From Dyadobacter sp. 3J3 (GTDB lineage: Bacteria > Bacteroidota > Bacteroidia > Cytophagales > Spirosomataceae), in assembly GCF_009801115.1 (NCBI RefSeq), contig NZ_VTOL01000001.1, positions 372,001 to 436,000 on the forward strand: a stretch of 64,000 nt of DNA. The letters are read 5' to 3'. Position numbers and translations under genes: made by a program. Below are positions 56,104 to 64,000 of the stretch, one piece after another. The notes under the pieces are model-generated. The model was not told the DNA's origin, ran no database searches, and saw nothing but the letters and a program-made list of their open reading frames with translations. Position 1 is the stretch's first letter; the number at the start of each line of letters is the position of its first letter.

Positions 56104-56432
56104 TTATACTAAAATTAAAAACATTTCATGATGGGGGTTCCATAACGCTGATGCTACCATAATCCAAGAATACAAGCTTATACGCGGGTTAATTGTTCCA
56201 ACAATATATTTAAAATATTGTTTTCAATGTTTTTCCGGCTTATTTATGTCTTATCAAATGATCATTTCTTGGCTCTAAATATCACTACAAATCTAATTCA
56301 AATAATGTGAACGAAAGAGAAACAAAACGGCTTTATTTGGCAAGATTAATAATTAGTAACATTAGGTATAGTTTTATAACACAAAATAGAATCTCCTGAA
56401 AACGAGGAATAAATAACCTGCATCAGTCTAAA
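56104..56432. other. AT-rich divergent intergenic region
   Basis: 329 bases between the divergent fabF and GNAT genes. It should contain both promoters; no consensus element, repeat or small gene was identified. Confidence 0.3.
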
Positions 56433-56897
56433 TTGAAGAAATTGAAAAACAGCAAACAAGAAATATTTTGGACAATCCGTGATTACACCCCGGAACATAG
56501 AGAACAACTGCGTCACATCTATCTCGAATCCCGTAAACTCGCGTTTCCGTGGGTCGATGCTGATAGTTTAAAACTTGAAGATTTTGACTCCTCAATTCAG
56601 GAAGAAGAGGTTTTGGTTGCCGTTGAAGATGATGTACCGATTGGATTTATTGCCTGGTGGCTGCCGGATAATTTCATTCATTCCTTATTTATCGATCCTA
56701 AATTTGTTGGCAAAGGAATAGGAAAATCACTTCTGGATGCCTGTTTGGAAAGAACAGGCCGACCAGCAACTTTAAAATGTTTGCAGGCCAATAAAAATGC
56801 GTTGGAATTTTACTTTTCTCAGGGTTGGGAAATTATTTCTGATGGTGAATCACCGGATGGGGATTTTTATTTATTGGGGATTGATTACAAATCATGA
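56433..56897 (+). CDS. GNAT N-acetyltransferase
   Basis: 154 aa. EVLVAVEDDVPIGFIAWW, SLFIDPKFVGKGIGKSLLDA (acetyl-CoA loop VGKGIGKSL) and CLQANKNALEFYFSQGWE are the GNAT core. Start is a TTG at 56433; there is no in-frame ATG upstream. The substrate is unknown. It ends 6 bases from the opposite-strand gene at 56904. Confidence 0.88.
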   Translation: MKKLKNSKQEIFWTIRDYTPEHREQLRHIYLESRKLAFPWVDADSLKLEDFDSSIQEEEVLVAVEDDVPIGFIAWWLPDNFIHSLFIDPKFVGKGIGKSLLDACLERTGRPATLKCLQANKNALEFYFSQGWEIISDGESPDGDFYLLGIDYKS

Positions 56898-56903
56898 AAA
56901 AAA

Positions 56904-57545
56904 TCACGGTACATTAATTCCCTTTAAAAATAGTCCGCTATATGCTGTATTATTACCGGCAAAATCAGGCATCCCATCAACGACATGATTTAAATTCAAG
57001 CTTGAAAATTTGTTCCGGATCAGCTCTCTATCCTCCATATATCGGTTAGAAACGATGAAGTAGGCTTCCGTTGGTACTTTGAGTCCTCCCTGATCTGTTA
57101 TCCTTCTGAATATTCCGAAATAGTCACCTAAATAATTGATATCACCTTCGAATATTGTAAAAGGAATGGAAAAATTCGCTCTGGATGTATAAGTACTCGT
57201 TGCCGTAGCGCCGTTAAAAATCATACCCCATCCATAAATTTTATATTCTCCTTTTGGCAAAAGTTTGGCACCGTAATAAATTCTCATCTCCTTATTTTTG
57301 ATATCCGGAACTTCTGATGTATGAAAAAATAATTTTTCCCTTTTCCGACTTTCTATATGAAAAATATCAAGATAATATTCCCCATAAGATTGTCTTGGCA
57401 CTGAAAAGGAAAACAGAACAATGCCGCTTGTTGTATCCGATTTGTCAAGGGTTAATTTTGAAGGTATCTGGCATTTACCTGAGATAGCCGTTAAAAATAA
57501 GATAAAAAGGAACGAAAAATAAAAAAGAGAAGATTTCAAGAACAT
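56904..57545 (-). CDS. Hypothetical secreted protein
   Basis: 213 aa with a Sec signal (SSLFYFSFLFILFLTAISG). Beta-rich body (YGEYYLDIFHIESRKREKL, KLLPKGEYKIYGWGMIFNG) with no family recognised. The downstream half mentions no cysteine motif. It is followed 38 bases later on the same strand by another secreted gene, so the two may be co-expressed (that gene at 57584 lies upstream in transcription order). Confidence 0.6.
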   Translation of the reverse strand: MFLKSSLFYFSFLFILFLTAISGKCQIPSKLTLDKSDTTSGIVLFSFSVPRQSYGEYYLDIFHIESRKREKLFFHTSEVPDIKNKEMRIYYGAKLLPKGEYKIYGWGMIFNGATATSTYTSRANFSIPFTIFEGDINYLGDYFGIFRRITDQGGLKVPTEAYFIVSNRYMEDRELIRNKFSSLNLNHVVDGMPDFAGNNTAYSGLFLKGINVP

Positions 57546-57583
57546 ACTTTATAAAGAGGAAATTGTATTTAATAAACTGACTA

Positions 57584-58168
57584 TCAGTCATCTTTTTTCT
57601 TTTTCTTTGGTTTACATTCCTTGCAAAATTCAGCCAAAGCGTCGATTTCAGCCCGAATCTTTTCGTGTTGTTCCTTTAATCGGAGATCTGCAAGGCCAGC
57701 ATTTGTATCAAGGCTAAGCTGAGAATTTCTAGCGACCATTTCAGTCTGTATCTGCTCGTATAGTTTTTGGTAAAAGTTCGGATCCGAAAATGCATTTTTC
57801 TTTTCAAACATTAGCTGCCTAAACTTTCGGGCAAATAATTCAGAAAGATCAAATTCCGCTCGGGCAAAATTCAACAGCTTATTACGTGTAATGGTATCAG
57901 CAGCAATAATATAAGATGCATTTTTCGTAAAAGTCGTATTAACTTTTGAATTAAAATTCTTGGTGAACATAAACTGATAACCATTCATTTGATACCCAAA
58001 ACCCACAGAACAGGCGGCATATACAGAAATATTACCGCCACCAATATGCCTTGAAGCCTGAAAATCGCTATCTTGTAATTGATATTCAGAATTCCATTCT
58101 ATAACATTTTGACTTGTTGCAAAGGTAATTGAAAGAAGGTATGCGAAGAGGTATACAATTATTTTCAT
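57584..58168 (-). CDS. Hypothetical secreted protein, DUF922-like
   Basis: 194 aa from the ATG at 58168. Sec signal (IIVYLFAYLLSITFATSQ). The opening IEWNSEYQLQDSDFQA has the W...L...DF layout of DUF922 proteins, and a helical C-terminus ends with a lysine-rich tail (CKECKPKKKKKDD). No catalytic motif can be confirmed. It precedes the gene ending at 56904. Confidence 0.55.
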   Translation of the reverse strand: MKIIVYLFAYLLSITFATSQNVIEWNSEYQLQDSDFQASRHIGGGNISVYAACSVGFGYQMNGYQFMFTKNFNSKVNTTFTKNASYIIAADTITRNKLLNFARAEFDLSELFARKFRQLMFEKKNAFSDPNFYQKLYEQIQTEMVARNSQLSLDTNAGLADLRLKEQHEKIRAEIDALAEFCKECKPKKKKKDD

Positions 58169-58284
58169 CAAAATTGAGGGTGAGTAGTAACCGGGATTAA
58201 CAAGTTTCAAAGATATCTAAACCATATCATAAATTCGAATCAGTTCTAAATTTAATCCTATAACTTTTATAAAATAAGCCGGTC

Positions 58285-58641
58285 ATGAAATACTTCTTCC
58301 TCTACCTCATGTCTGCGTTTTTTATTTTTGCAGGAATTTCCCATTTTACAACACCAAAAATGTTTGTTGGCATTGTGCCAAAATTTCTCCCCTATCCGCT
58401 GGAATTGGTACATATCAGCGGAGTTTGTGAAATTCTATTTGCTATATTACTTGCAATTCCAACCACCAGACACATTGGAGCCTGGTTGCTGATTTTGTTG
58501 TTAATCGCCGTTTTCCCCGCCAATATTCAGATGGCCATCACTTTTTACCAAGAACATAATCCATATCTCTGGGTTACTATACTGCGTTTGCCTTTACAAT
58601 TTGCGTTAATCTGGTGGGCCTGGATTTATACAAAAATGTAA
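58285..58641 (+). CDS. DoxX-family small membrane protein
   Basis: 118 aa with four membrane helices (FFLYLMSAFFIFAGISHF, VHISGVCEILFAILLAI). The IFAGISHFTTP opening is typical of DoxX-like proteins, which are redox or quinone-associated in some species. Role unknown here. Confidence 0.8.
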   Translation: MKYFFLYLMSAFFIFAGISHFTTPKMFVGIVPKFLPYPLELVHISGVCEILFAILLAIPTTRHIGAWLLILLLIAVFPANIQMAITFYQEHNPYLWVTILRLPLQFALIWWAWIYTKM

Positions 58642-58734
58642 AATAAGGAATTTATTAAAAATGCTAATTTATTCTCTACCAGGGATTAAATTAGCAAATA
58701 CGAATAAAAGCTGTCATATCCGCCAGATTAGAAT

Positions 58735-58742
58735 TACCTTTG
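58735..58742 (+). promoter_or_regulatory. -7 promoter element of the helicase gene
   Basis: TACCTTTG, a perfect TAnnTTTG, 22 bases before the ATG at 58764. Confidence 0.55.
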
Positions 58743-58763
58743 CGGATTATTTAGGATTGTGAT

Positions 58764-60092
58764 ATGACTTTTGAAGAATTAAATCTCACCAGGCCGCTAC
58801 TGAACGCATTAGAGGATCTTGGTTATACAACCCCAACAACCATTCAGGAAAAAGTTTTTTCTGTGATGATGTCAGGTAAAGATGTGTGCGGCATTGCCCA
58901 GACAGGAACAGGAAAAACCTTTGCTTATTTATTACCGACACTTCGTCAGATACAGTTTTCAAAAGACCGGTTACCACAGCTTCTTATCATCGTTCCAACA
59001 CGTGAACTTGTGGTTCAGGTGGTTGAAGAGGTAAAAAAACTGGCTGCTTACATGACCTTGACAGCGGTTGGCGTTTATGGCGGAGGAAATATAAAGGTGC
59101 AGATGGCCGAGTTGAAAAACGGAGCGGATGTTGTAGTAGCAACACCGGGACGTTTGGTCGATCTGGCTATGAATGGCTCTCTGAAGACAAAAAATATAAA
59201 GAAACTGGTTATTGATGAAGTGGATGAAATGCTGAATCTTGGCTTTCGTACACAGCTTAAAAATATTCTGGACCTACTTCCTCAAAAAAGACAAAATCTA
59301 TTATTTTCCGCAACTTTGATTCCGGAAGTAGAAGTTTTGATGCAGACTTATTTCAATAATCCTGTCCGCATAGAAGCGGCTCCGGTTGGAACGCCTTTGG
59401 AAAATATTGAGCAAATGGCTTACGACGTTCCCAATTTTTACACCAAAGTAAATTTGCTGGAATTGCTTTTAAGTGAAAACGAGGATATGTCCAAAGTACT
59501 GGTTTTTGCCGCTACCAAACATTTGGCAGATCAGTTGTTCAGTCAACTTGAAAGAAAATTCCCTGAAAAAATTGGTGTAATACATTCTAACAAAGAGCAA
59601 AATCACCGTTTCAATAGCGTAAAACAATTTCACGAAGGAAATTACCGGCTATTGATCGCGACCGATATTATTGCCCGAGGATTGGATGTGGCCGAGGTTT
59701 CCCACGTTTTCAATTTTGATGTTCCCGAGGTCCCTGAAAATTATATTCACAGAATAGGAAGAACAGGCCGTGCCGACAAAAAAGGGATTGCAATCTCTTT
59801 TGTCACTGAAAAAGAAAAAGAGTTTCAGGAAGGTATCGAGGCTTTGATGAATTATCCAATCCCGATGTTACCGTTGCCGGAAAATCTGAAAATATCAGAT
59901 GTTCTTACGGAAAATGAAAAACCTCATATTTATATGAAATCGGTTGATATCAAACTTCCTAAAAAGGGAACAGTTGGTGCTGCTTTTCATGAGAAAATAG
60001 ATAAGAACAAAAAAGTAAATGTCCGGCGAGATCATGCGGCAGAAAAAATGCAGAAATACGGACGGCCAATAAAAAGAGCCGCGAAGAAATAA
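58764..60092 (+). CDS. DEAD-box-type RNA helicase (DEVD variant)
   Basis: 442 aa. Q motif PTTIQEKVFSVMMSGKDV, motif I AQTGTGKT, Ia PTRELVVQ, Ib TPGRLVDL, motif II D151-E152-V153-D154 (VIDEVDEML), III SAT, V ATDIIARGLDV, VI HRIGRTGRAD. It unwinds structured RNA in ribosome assembly or decay. Alanine 3 of the DEAD motif is replaced by valine, seen in several Bacteroidota paralogues. Basic tail (KKNVRRDHAAEKMQK-type) may bind RNA. Confidence 0.92.
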   Translation: MTFEELNLTRPLLNALEDLGYTTPTTIQEKVFSVMMSGKDVCGIAQTGTGKTFAYLLPTLRQIQFSKDRLPQLLIIVPTRELVVQVVEEVKKLAAYMTLTAVGVYGGGNIKVQMAELKNGADVVVATPGRLVDLAMNGSLKTKNIKKLVIDEVDEMLNLGFRTQLKNILDLLPQKRQNLLFSATLIPEVEVLMQTYFNNPVRIEAAPVGTPLENIEQMAYDVPNFYTKVNLLELLLSENEDMSKVLVFAATKHLADQLFSQLERKFPEKIGVIHSNKEQNHRFNSVKQFHEGNYRLLIATDIIARGLDVAEVSHVFNFDVPEVPENYIHRIGRTGRADKKGIAISFVTEKEKEFQEGIEALMNYPIPMLPLPENLKISDVLTENEKPHIYMKSVDIKLPKKGTVGAAFHEKIDKNKKVNVRRDHAAEKMQKYGRPIKRAAKK

Positions 60093-60137
60093 AATAGAAA
60101 CGGTGGCTGAAATTCGGCCACCGTTTCTATTTTATTT
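60091..60137. terminator. Bidirectional terminator
   Basis: AAAATAGAAACGGTGGC / GCCACCGTTTCTATTTT, a perfect 17-bp stem between convergent genes. Confidence 0.93.
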
Positions 60138-60148
60138 AATATCAAAAT

Positions 60149-61669
60149 CTATCTCCATTTACCCCAGGCCGTGGATCTGAAACCAATATAACCTGCCAGA
60201 GATGACGGTAATAAATCTCCCTGATCAAAGGCAAGTTTTGTTACCAGCCTTGTATTTCCCCATTTGAAGATCGGCGCATCCACCATTAACAAATATGAAA
60301 ATTGCTTTGCCGTAGGATTAAATGGTCTGTTATTTGTTCCGAAATTTGAACTATAAGATAGTTTAGTTTTCCATTGAATGGTTCTTGCAGCAGTACCTTC
60401 CAGTCCGACGTGGTAAACAACAATCCGGTTGTCAGGAAAAAACTCACCCCAATATTTTTGTTTGATCTCACTGTTTGGCTGAATAAAAGGCGTTCCCATA
60501 CCTTTTCCAAAATATGACCAACCTTCTTTGTATTGTGCGTGATCAAAATAATTATCATTGCCTTTGAAATGCGTATTTGTCAAATCAAATCCCGCGCCGG
60601 ACTGATCCTTGCTAAAAAGATATTCAAGCAAAACGCCTTTCACCTGTATAAAGTTTTTCGATACAGGATTTCTCTTCCAACTTAACCCATACAATCCGTC
60701 TGGAATATTTTGCAACTGCAATCCGGATCCATCTTCAAAAGGGTGATTATGATAGAGAAGTAACTTTGAAGTTTTCAGTTGATATTCAAAAGCAAGATCG
60801 TATTGCCCCACATGATTCCCCACCCGGTTTTCTCCATCAAAATTTGTAAAACGCTTATTTTGATATGCTTTTGGAATTTTACCGATAACAACGCCCCATA
60901 AAAAGTCGCCAAAATTATCAGTTAGTTGTCCGTTAACCGCCAGTGGACTGCTCTTTAAATAATCGGCGTGACCTCCCCAGGTTACGCTGTGGACAACGCC
61001 GACCTGCATGTTAAATTTACTACCGGGTTTTCCAAACTTTCCATGAAGCGTTTTCTGATGAAGATAAGCCCCCTGTATATAAGGCACATTAAACCATCCG
61101 TGAGAAAAAAAACCTTTTATCGATACGTAATTGTTAAGAAATTTCAAAGGAACATAATCCGGGAAACCCAGCTGAATTTTAGGGACCGGCATTGCATTTC
61201 CTGACCAGGTAAAAGAGCCAGTACTTAATGTGGTATCTACAATTCCTAAAATCTGTTTTCTTCTTCCACCCCAGAATTCCAGCTTTTTCCACCTTACTTT
61301 AATATACGCTTCGGGAAGCAAAACTTTTTCATTTCCCCGCCCAAGATTAAAAACTGCTTCCGCCCCTGCACCCCAACGGATTTGGGCATGTCTTGATTTT
61401 TTGATCGTGTCAGCATAAATCCGGGATTCATAAGTCAGCCCAACTCGCCCTGTTAAAGAAGGCATTGTCAGTGGAACTGTACCAAACTGATTCGACCGAA
61501 GCCAGAATGGTGCAGTTGAACTGGTACCTATATAACTTCCCAACTCTGATGACGGACTCCAATGCTGCGTTTGCGCCCTGGCACTAATACAGACATTTAA
61601 CGATATGAAGACCAGAAAATATCTGGTAAGGCTGCAAGTGATTCGAAACGTTTTTAAAGCGCCTGACAT
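60149..61669 (-). CDS. Wzi-like capsule assembly outer-membrane protein
   Basis: 506 aa from the ATG at 61669. Sec signal near LVFISLNVCISARAQ, then a barrel with strands such as APFWLRSNQFGTVPL, LEFWGGRRKQILG, FLWGVVIGKIPKAYQNKRF and LLLYHNHPFEDGSG, which match the Cap_assembly_Wzi family that tethers capsular polysaccharide at the surface. No capsule synthesis genes are nearby. A 13-residue longer start is possible. Confidence 0.75.
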   Translation of the reverse strand: MSGALKTFRITCSLTRYFLVFISLNVCISARAQTQHWSPSSELGSYIGTSSTAPFWLRSNQFGTVPLTMPSLTGRVGLTYESRIYADTIKKSRHAQIRWGAGAEAVFNLGRGNEKVLLPEAYIKVRWKKLEFWGGRRKQILGIVDTTLSTGSFTWSGNAMPVPKIQLGFPDYVPLKFLNNYVSIKGFFSHGWFNVPYIQGAYLHQKTLHGKFGKPGSKFNMQVGVVHSVTWGGHADYLKSSPLAVNGQLTDNFGDFLWGVVIGKIPKAYQNKRFTNFDGENRVGNHVGQYDLAFEYQLKTSKLLLYHNHPFEDGSGLQLQNIPDGLYGLSWKRNPVSKNFIQVKGVLLEYLFSKDQSGAGFDLTNTHFKGNDNYFDHAQYKEGWSYFGKGMGTPFIQPNSEIKQKYWGEFFPDNRIVVYHVGLEGTAARTIQWKTKLSYSSNFGTNNRPFNPTAKQFSYLLMVDAPIFKWGNTRLVTKLAFDQGDLLPSSLAGYIGFRSTAWGKWR

Positions 61670-61708
61670 ACGCTGACTTACTCTTTTTTGAGCGTACATG
61701 CACGCCAT

Positions 61709-62178
61709 ATTGGTTGGAGGTAAAGATGTATTAATATAATGCTTGCCGGATTTTTTAGTAATGTTTTAAACATACGACGGAAATATAAAATCCGATGTTA
61801 AGCCCATGGCAAATTACTTAAAAGTAAGCTATAAAGTTTGGTCATCAATGTTAAGGTTACTTTAAATGGTCAGCTCCAACTTTATACAAAAGTCTCGTGC
61901 TGAGGTATCGTAAAAAATAAAATTATATCTTTTTACAATATTTTTTATGGTCCCAAAATATCTTTTTAAAATTTTCAATTTTTTACATTCTAATTATAAT
62001 CCAATCAAAACAAACATTTATTTGAATAAATAATGTAGAAATACAATATCACGTTTTGCCAATTCAACCCTTCGCCAAATATTTTTTATACTGTTTAATC
62101 TATTTTGAACATGCCGTCGTAAGTCTTCTAAAATTCAACCTTTTACAACAAACGAGAGTTTTACAGACTTACAAGACT
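61709..62178. other. AT-rich intergenic region
   Basis: 470 bases between divergent genes. The long frame extending upstream of the ferritin-like gene (from 62056) has no ATG matching its protein and looks random. I see no repeat or consensus promoter. Confidence 0.35.
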
Positions 62179-62892
62179 ATGAAAAAAACCTTATTAGACA
62201 CTTCAGTTTCCGAAGATAAGCAAATGCTATCGATGGTGAACAGACGCTACTTCCTAAGATCAGCCGGTGTTGCAGCCGCAACAGGAGCTTTTATCTTAGG
62301 TGCATGTACTGACCATGATATTCAGGGTGACCAAACAGTTGATTTAGGATCAGGTGATATTGGTATCCTTAACTATGCTTATGCATTGGAGCAATTGGAA
62401 GCAGCGTTCTACACACAGGTAATGATGACTCCTTACGCAGGAATGAGTGCTGAGGAAAAAATGATCCTTACGGATATTCGTGATCACGAAATTATTCACA
62501 GACAATTCTTCAAAGCTGCTTTAGGCGGAGCTGCAATTAAAGGTTTAACTCCAAATTTCTCTTCTATCAATTTCAGTGATCGTGCAAGCGTATTGGGTGC
62601 TGCCAAATTGTTTGAAGATACAGGGGTTCAGGCTTATAATGGTGCTGGTAAATTGATTATGAGCGCTGATTACTTGCTTCTTGCAGGAAAAATTGTTTCT
62701 GTTGAAGCACGTCACGCTTCTATAATTCGTGACTTGTTGATGCCAAACACAATGTCTTTTGCTGGTGACGATGTACTTGTCTCAATCATGGGATTTGGTG
62801 GATTTGATGCTGCGGTTCCTCCGAGTGTTATCCTTCCGGCTGTTCAGCCTTTTGTAATGGACAAAATCAGTGGTGCAAACCTGCCATCTTAA
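62179..62892 (+). CDS. Exported ferritin-like protein 1
   Basis: 237 aa from the ATG at 62179. A twin-arginine signal (NRRYFLRSAGVAAATGAF) runs into a lipobox-like FILGAC with C43. A four-helix ferritin-like domain follows: LNYAYALEQLEAAFYTQ, DIRDHEIIHRQFF, LFEDTGVQAYNGAG and VEARHASIIRDLL, whose Glu/His set suits a metal site. Resembles desiccation-related/ferritin_2 proteins. Its function, perhaps oxidative or desiccation protection, is inferred. Confidence 0.82.
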   Translation: MKKTLLDTSVSEDKQMLSMVNRRYFLRSAGVAAATGAFILGACTDHDIQGDQTVDLGSGDIGILNYAYALEQLEAAFYTQVMMTPYAGMSAEEKMILTDIRDHEIIHRQFFKAALGGAAIKGLTPNFSSINFSDRASVLGAAKLFEDTGVQAYNGAGKLIMSADYLLLAGKIVSVEARHASIIRDLLMPNTMSFAGDDVLVSIMGFGGFDAAVPPSVILPAVQPFVMDKISGANLPS

Positions 62893-62919
62893 TCATCAAC
62901 ATTCTAATATCACGAAGAC

Positions 62920-63717
62920 ATGAATATTTTTAATATAATTGACAGTTTCCAAAAATTTGACGGCGATGCAGTTGGCCGTTTAGAGCATGCGTCTCGTCGT
63001 ATGTTTATGAACCGTATTGGCAGCAAACTGGCAGCAGCTGCTGTTCCTGTTGCTTTTGGTAGTATTGTGAACAAAGCTTTTGGTGCTACACCAAGTGCTA
63101 CTGATGTTCTTAATTACGCACTTACGCTGGAATATCTTGAAAATGAGTTCTATATGATCGGTAACGGTACTTCCGGACTGATCAAATCAGAATATGCTCC
63201 GGTATTCGCACAAATCGGAAAACATGAAAAGGCACACGTTGACTTTCTTGTAGCTGCCCTTGGTGCACAGGCTGTTGCAAAACCAACTTTTGATTTCCCT
63301 GCTGTTTTCCCAACAGTTTTCACTGATTTCGCAACGTTTGTTACGGTTTCAAAAGCTTTGGAAGACACTGGAGTTCGTGCTTACAAAGGACAGGCTGGTA
63401 ATCTTATCACATCAAAACCTTTGTTGGAGTATGCACTTCAAATACATTCAGTTGAAGCACGTCATGCTGCAATTGCAAGAAGAATTCTAGGAAAAATTTC
63501 TGGCGATTCAACAATTAAAGGTTGGATTTCAAATGATGCCGGTGTTCCTGCTGCGGTTTATGCAGGTGAAGGAAATGTTGTTCAGGGTACTTTAAATGTT
63601 CCTGGTATTGCTGGTTTGGAAGGTATATCTTTCACTGCCATCACAGAATCATTCGACGAGCCTTTGACTATGGAAGAAGTTCTTAAAATTGCTGGTCCTT
63701 TCATCAAAGCGATGTAA
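62920..63717 (+). CDS. Exported ferritin-like protein 2
   Basis: 265 aa, a paralogue of the preceding gene 27 bases away. A twin-arginine-like signal starts at R26-R27 (SRRMFMNRIGSKLAAAAVP). Ferritin-like helices: LNYALTLEYLENEFYM, IGKHEKAHVDFL, KALEDTGVRAYKGQ and VEARHAAIARRIL. No lipobox. The two may form a mixed complex in the periplasm, one anchored and one soluble (inference). Confidence 0.82.
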   Translation: MNIFNIIDSFQKFDGDAVGRLEHASRRMFMNRIGSKLAAAAVPVAFGSIVNKAFGATPSATDVLNYALTLEYLENEFYMIGNGTSGLIKSEYAPVFAQIGKHEKAHVDFLVAALGAQAVAKPTFDFPAVFPTVFTDFATFVTVSKALEDTGVRAYKGQAGNLITSKPLLEYALQIHSVEARHAAIARRILGKISGDSTIKGWISNDAGVPAAVYAGEGNVVQGTLNVPGIAGLEGISFTAITESFDEPLTMEEVLKIAGPFIKAM

Positions 63718-63760
63718 TCAGTAATTAATAACAATATTGTGGAGGGTAAGGTAATGCATA

Positions 63761-63798
63761 GAACGGGTCGCAAAAGCGGCCCGTTCTTTATTGTTTTT
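63761..63798 (+). terminator. Terminator after the ferritin-like pair
   Basis: GAACGGGTCGC / GCGGCCCGTTC, 11-bp stem with one mismatch, followed by a T-rich tract. Confidence 0.85.
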
Positions 63799-63802
63799 AA
63801 TC

Positions 63803-63841
63803 CAAAAAAATAACCCTGAATTCCTTGCGGTTATCAGGGTT
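63803..63841 (-). terminator. Terminator of the minus-strand gene at the right edge
   Basis: AACCCTGA / TCAGGGTT stem; on the minus strand a T-rich run follows. It lies 31 bases after the stop at 63872, supporting a real gene there. Confidence 0.7.
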
Positions 63842-63871
63842 TTATAACTCCATAGTGAATAATATTCCTTG

Positions 63872-64000
63872 TCAGTGCGTTTCGCTTTGCTTTTCAAGAT
63901 TGAAAAGATCATTCAAAACATCAATCAGCGTTTCCGCTTCCCCGCGTTTGCAGGCCGCTTTTAGTTGTAAAACAGGCAGTTTAAGAATTTTCTGCATCAT
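63872..64000 (-). CDS. Partial gene, C-terminal end at window edge
   Basis: The minus strand reads MMQKILKLPVLQLKAA, then CKRGEAETLIDVLNDLF and NLEKQSETH before a stop at 63872, with an ATG-ATG at the very edge. It could be a 42-residue protein or the tail of a longer one cut by the window. No family recognised. A minus-strand terminator follows the stop, which supports expression. Confidence 0.5.
   Translation of the reverse strand: MMQKILKLPVLQLKAACKRGEAETLIDVLNDLFNLEKQSETH

Noticed and set aside
54877..56131. Several plus-strand frames of up to 144 codons opposite fabF.
   Set aside because: They mirror a gene with all catalytic residues intact and show no recognisable protein.
63718..63912. 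A minus-strand 64-codon frame near the right edge.
   Set aside because: It crosses two terminators and overlaps a better minus-strand frame ending at 63872.

Overview
The window looks like chromosome of a Bacteroidota bacterium, most likely a Cytophagales member close to Dyadobacter/Spirosoma (genus is inference). Support comes from a SusC/SusD pair with a FecI/FecR-type sigma/anti-sigma pair, TAnnTTTG (-7) promoters, a bacillithiol gene (bshA), a DUF4834 protein, a CarB without the C-terminal allosteric domain, and many outer-membrane barrel proteins. No rRNA, tRNA, CRISPR array, prophage or intact insertion sequence was recognised.

Region 1 (209-18959) is the most unusual part. It is a co-oriented catabolic locus: a SelA-like PLP enzyme, two paralogous amidohydrolases, two RidA proteins plus the remnant of a third, two sugar/sorbosone-dehydrogenase-like beta-propellers (one fused to cytochrome c), a free cytochrome c, an RraA-like enzyme, SusC/SusD, an ECF sigma factor with its FecR anti-sigma factor, and a BASS-family symporter. 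Every soluble enzyme carries a Sec or twin-arginine export signal, including families that are normally cytosolic (RidA, RraA, PLP lyase). I infer a periplasmic pathway: SusCD imports an N-acylated amino compound, the amidohydrolase deacylates it, the PLP enzyme eliminates ammonia, RidA hydrolyses the enamine/imine, the propeller/cytochrome pairs oxidise, and the symporter imports the resulting acid. The substrate is unknown.

Region 2 (19166-28695) holds a GNAT gene on the minus strand and then a thiamine operon led by a promoter and TPP riboswitch: thiS, thiC, a TenI/ThiE-like gene, thiE, thiG, thiH and a ThiF-rhodanese fusion. A block of REP-like and 111-bp tandem repeats and a long imperfect hairpin interrupt it. 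An AraC regulator and a nitrilase follow.

Region 3 (28711-43031) contains a 58-bp palindrome, an AAA/DUF4143 ATPase, a GH39-like glycosidase, a TSUP transporter, nuoA separated from nuoBC by an antisense gene and a repeat, a cysteine-less thioredoxin-like protein, a POTRA/beta-barrel protein, an M50-like membrane protease and carB.

Region 4 (43125-64000) has a decaying DUF4160/DUF2442 pair, a 49-residue small ORF, barrel proteins and lipoproteins, ndh, bshA, a UbiA prenyltransferase, purN, a DMT exporter, a J-domain coiled-coil protein, a FabF-type synthase, a GNAT, a DEAD-type helicase (DEVD variant), a Wzi-like barrel and two exported ferritin-like proteins. Convergent pairs are often separated by bidirectional terminators. 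A partial minus-strand gene runs off the right edge.
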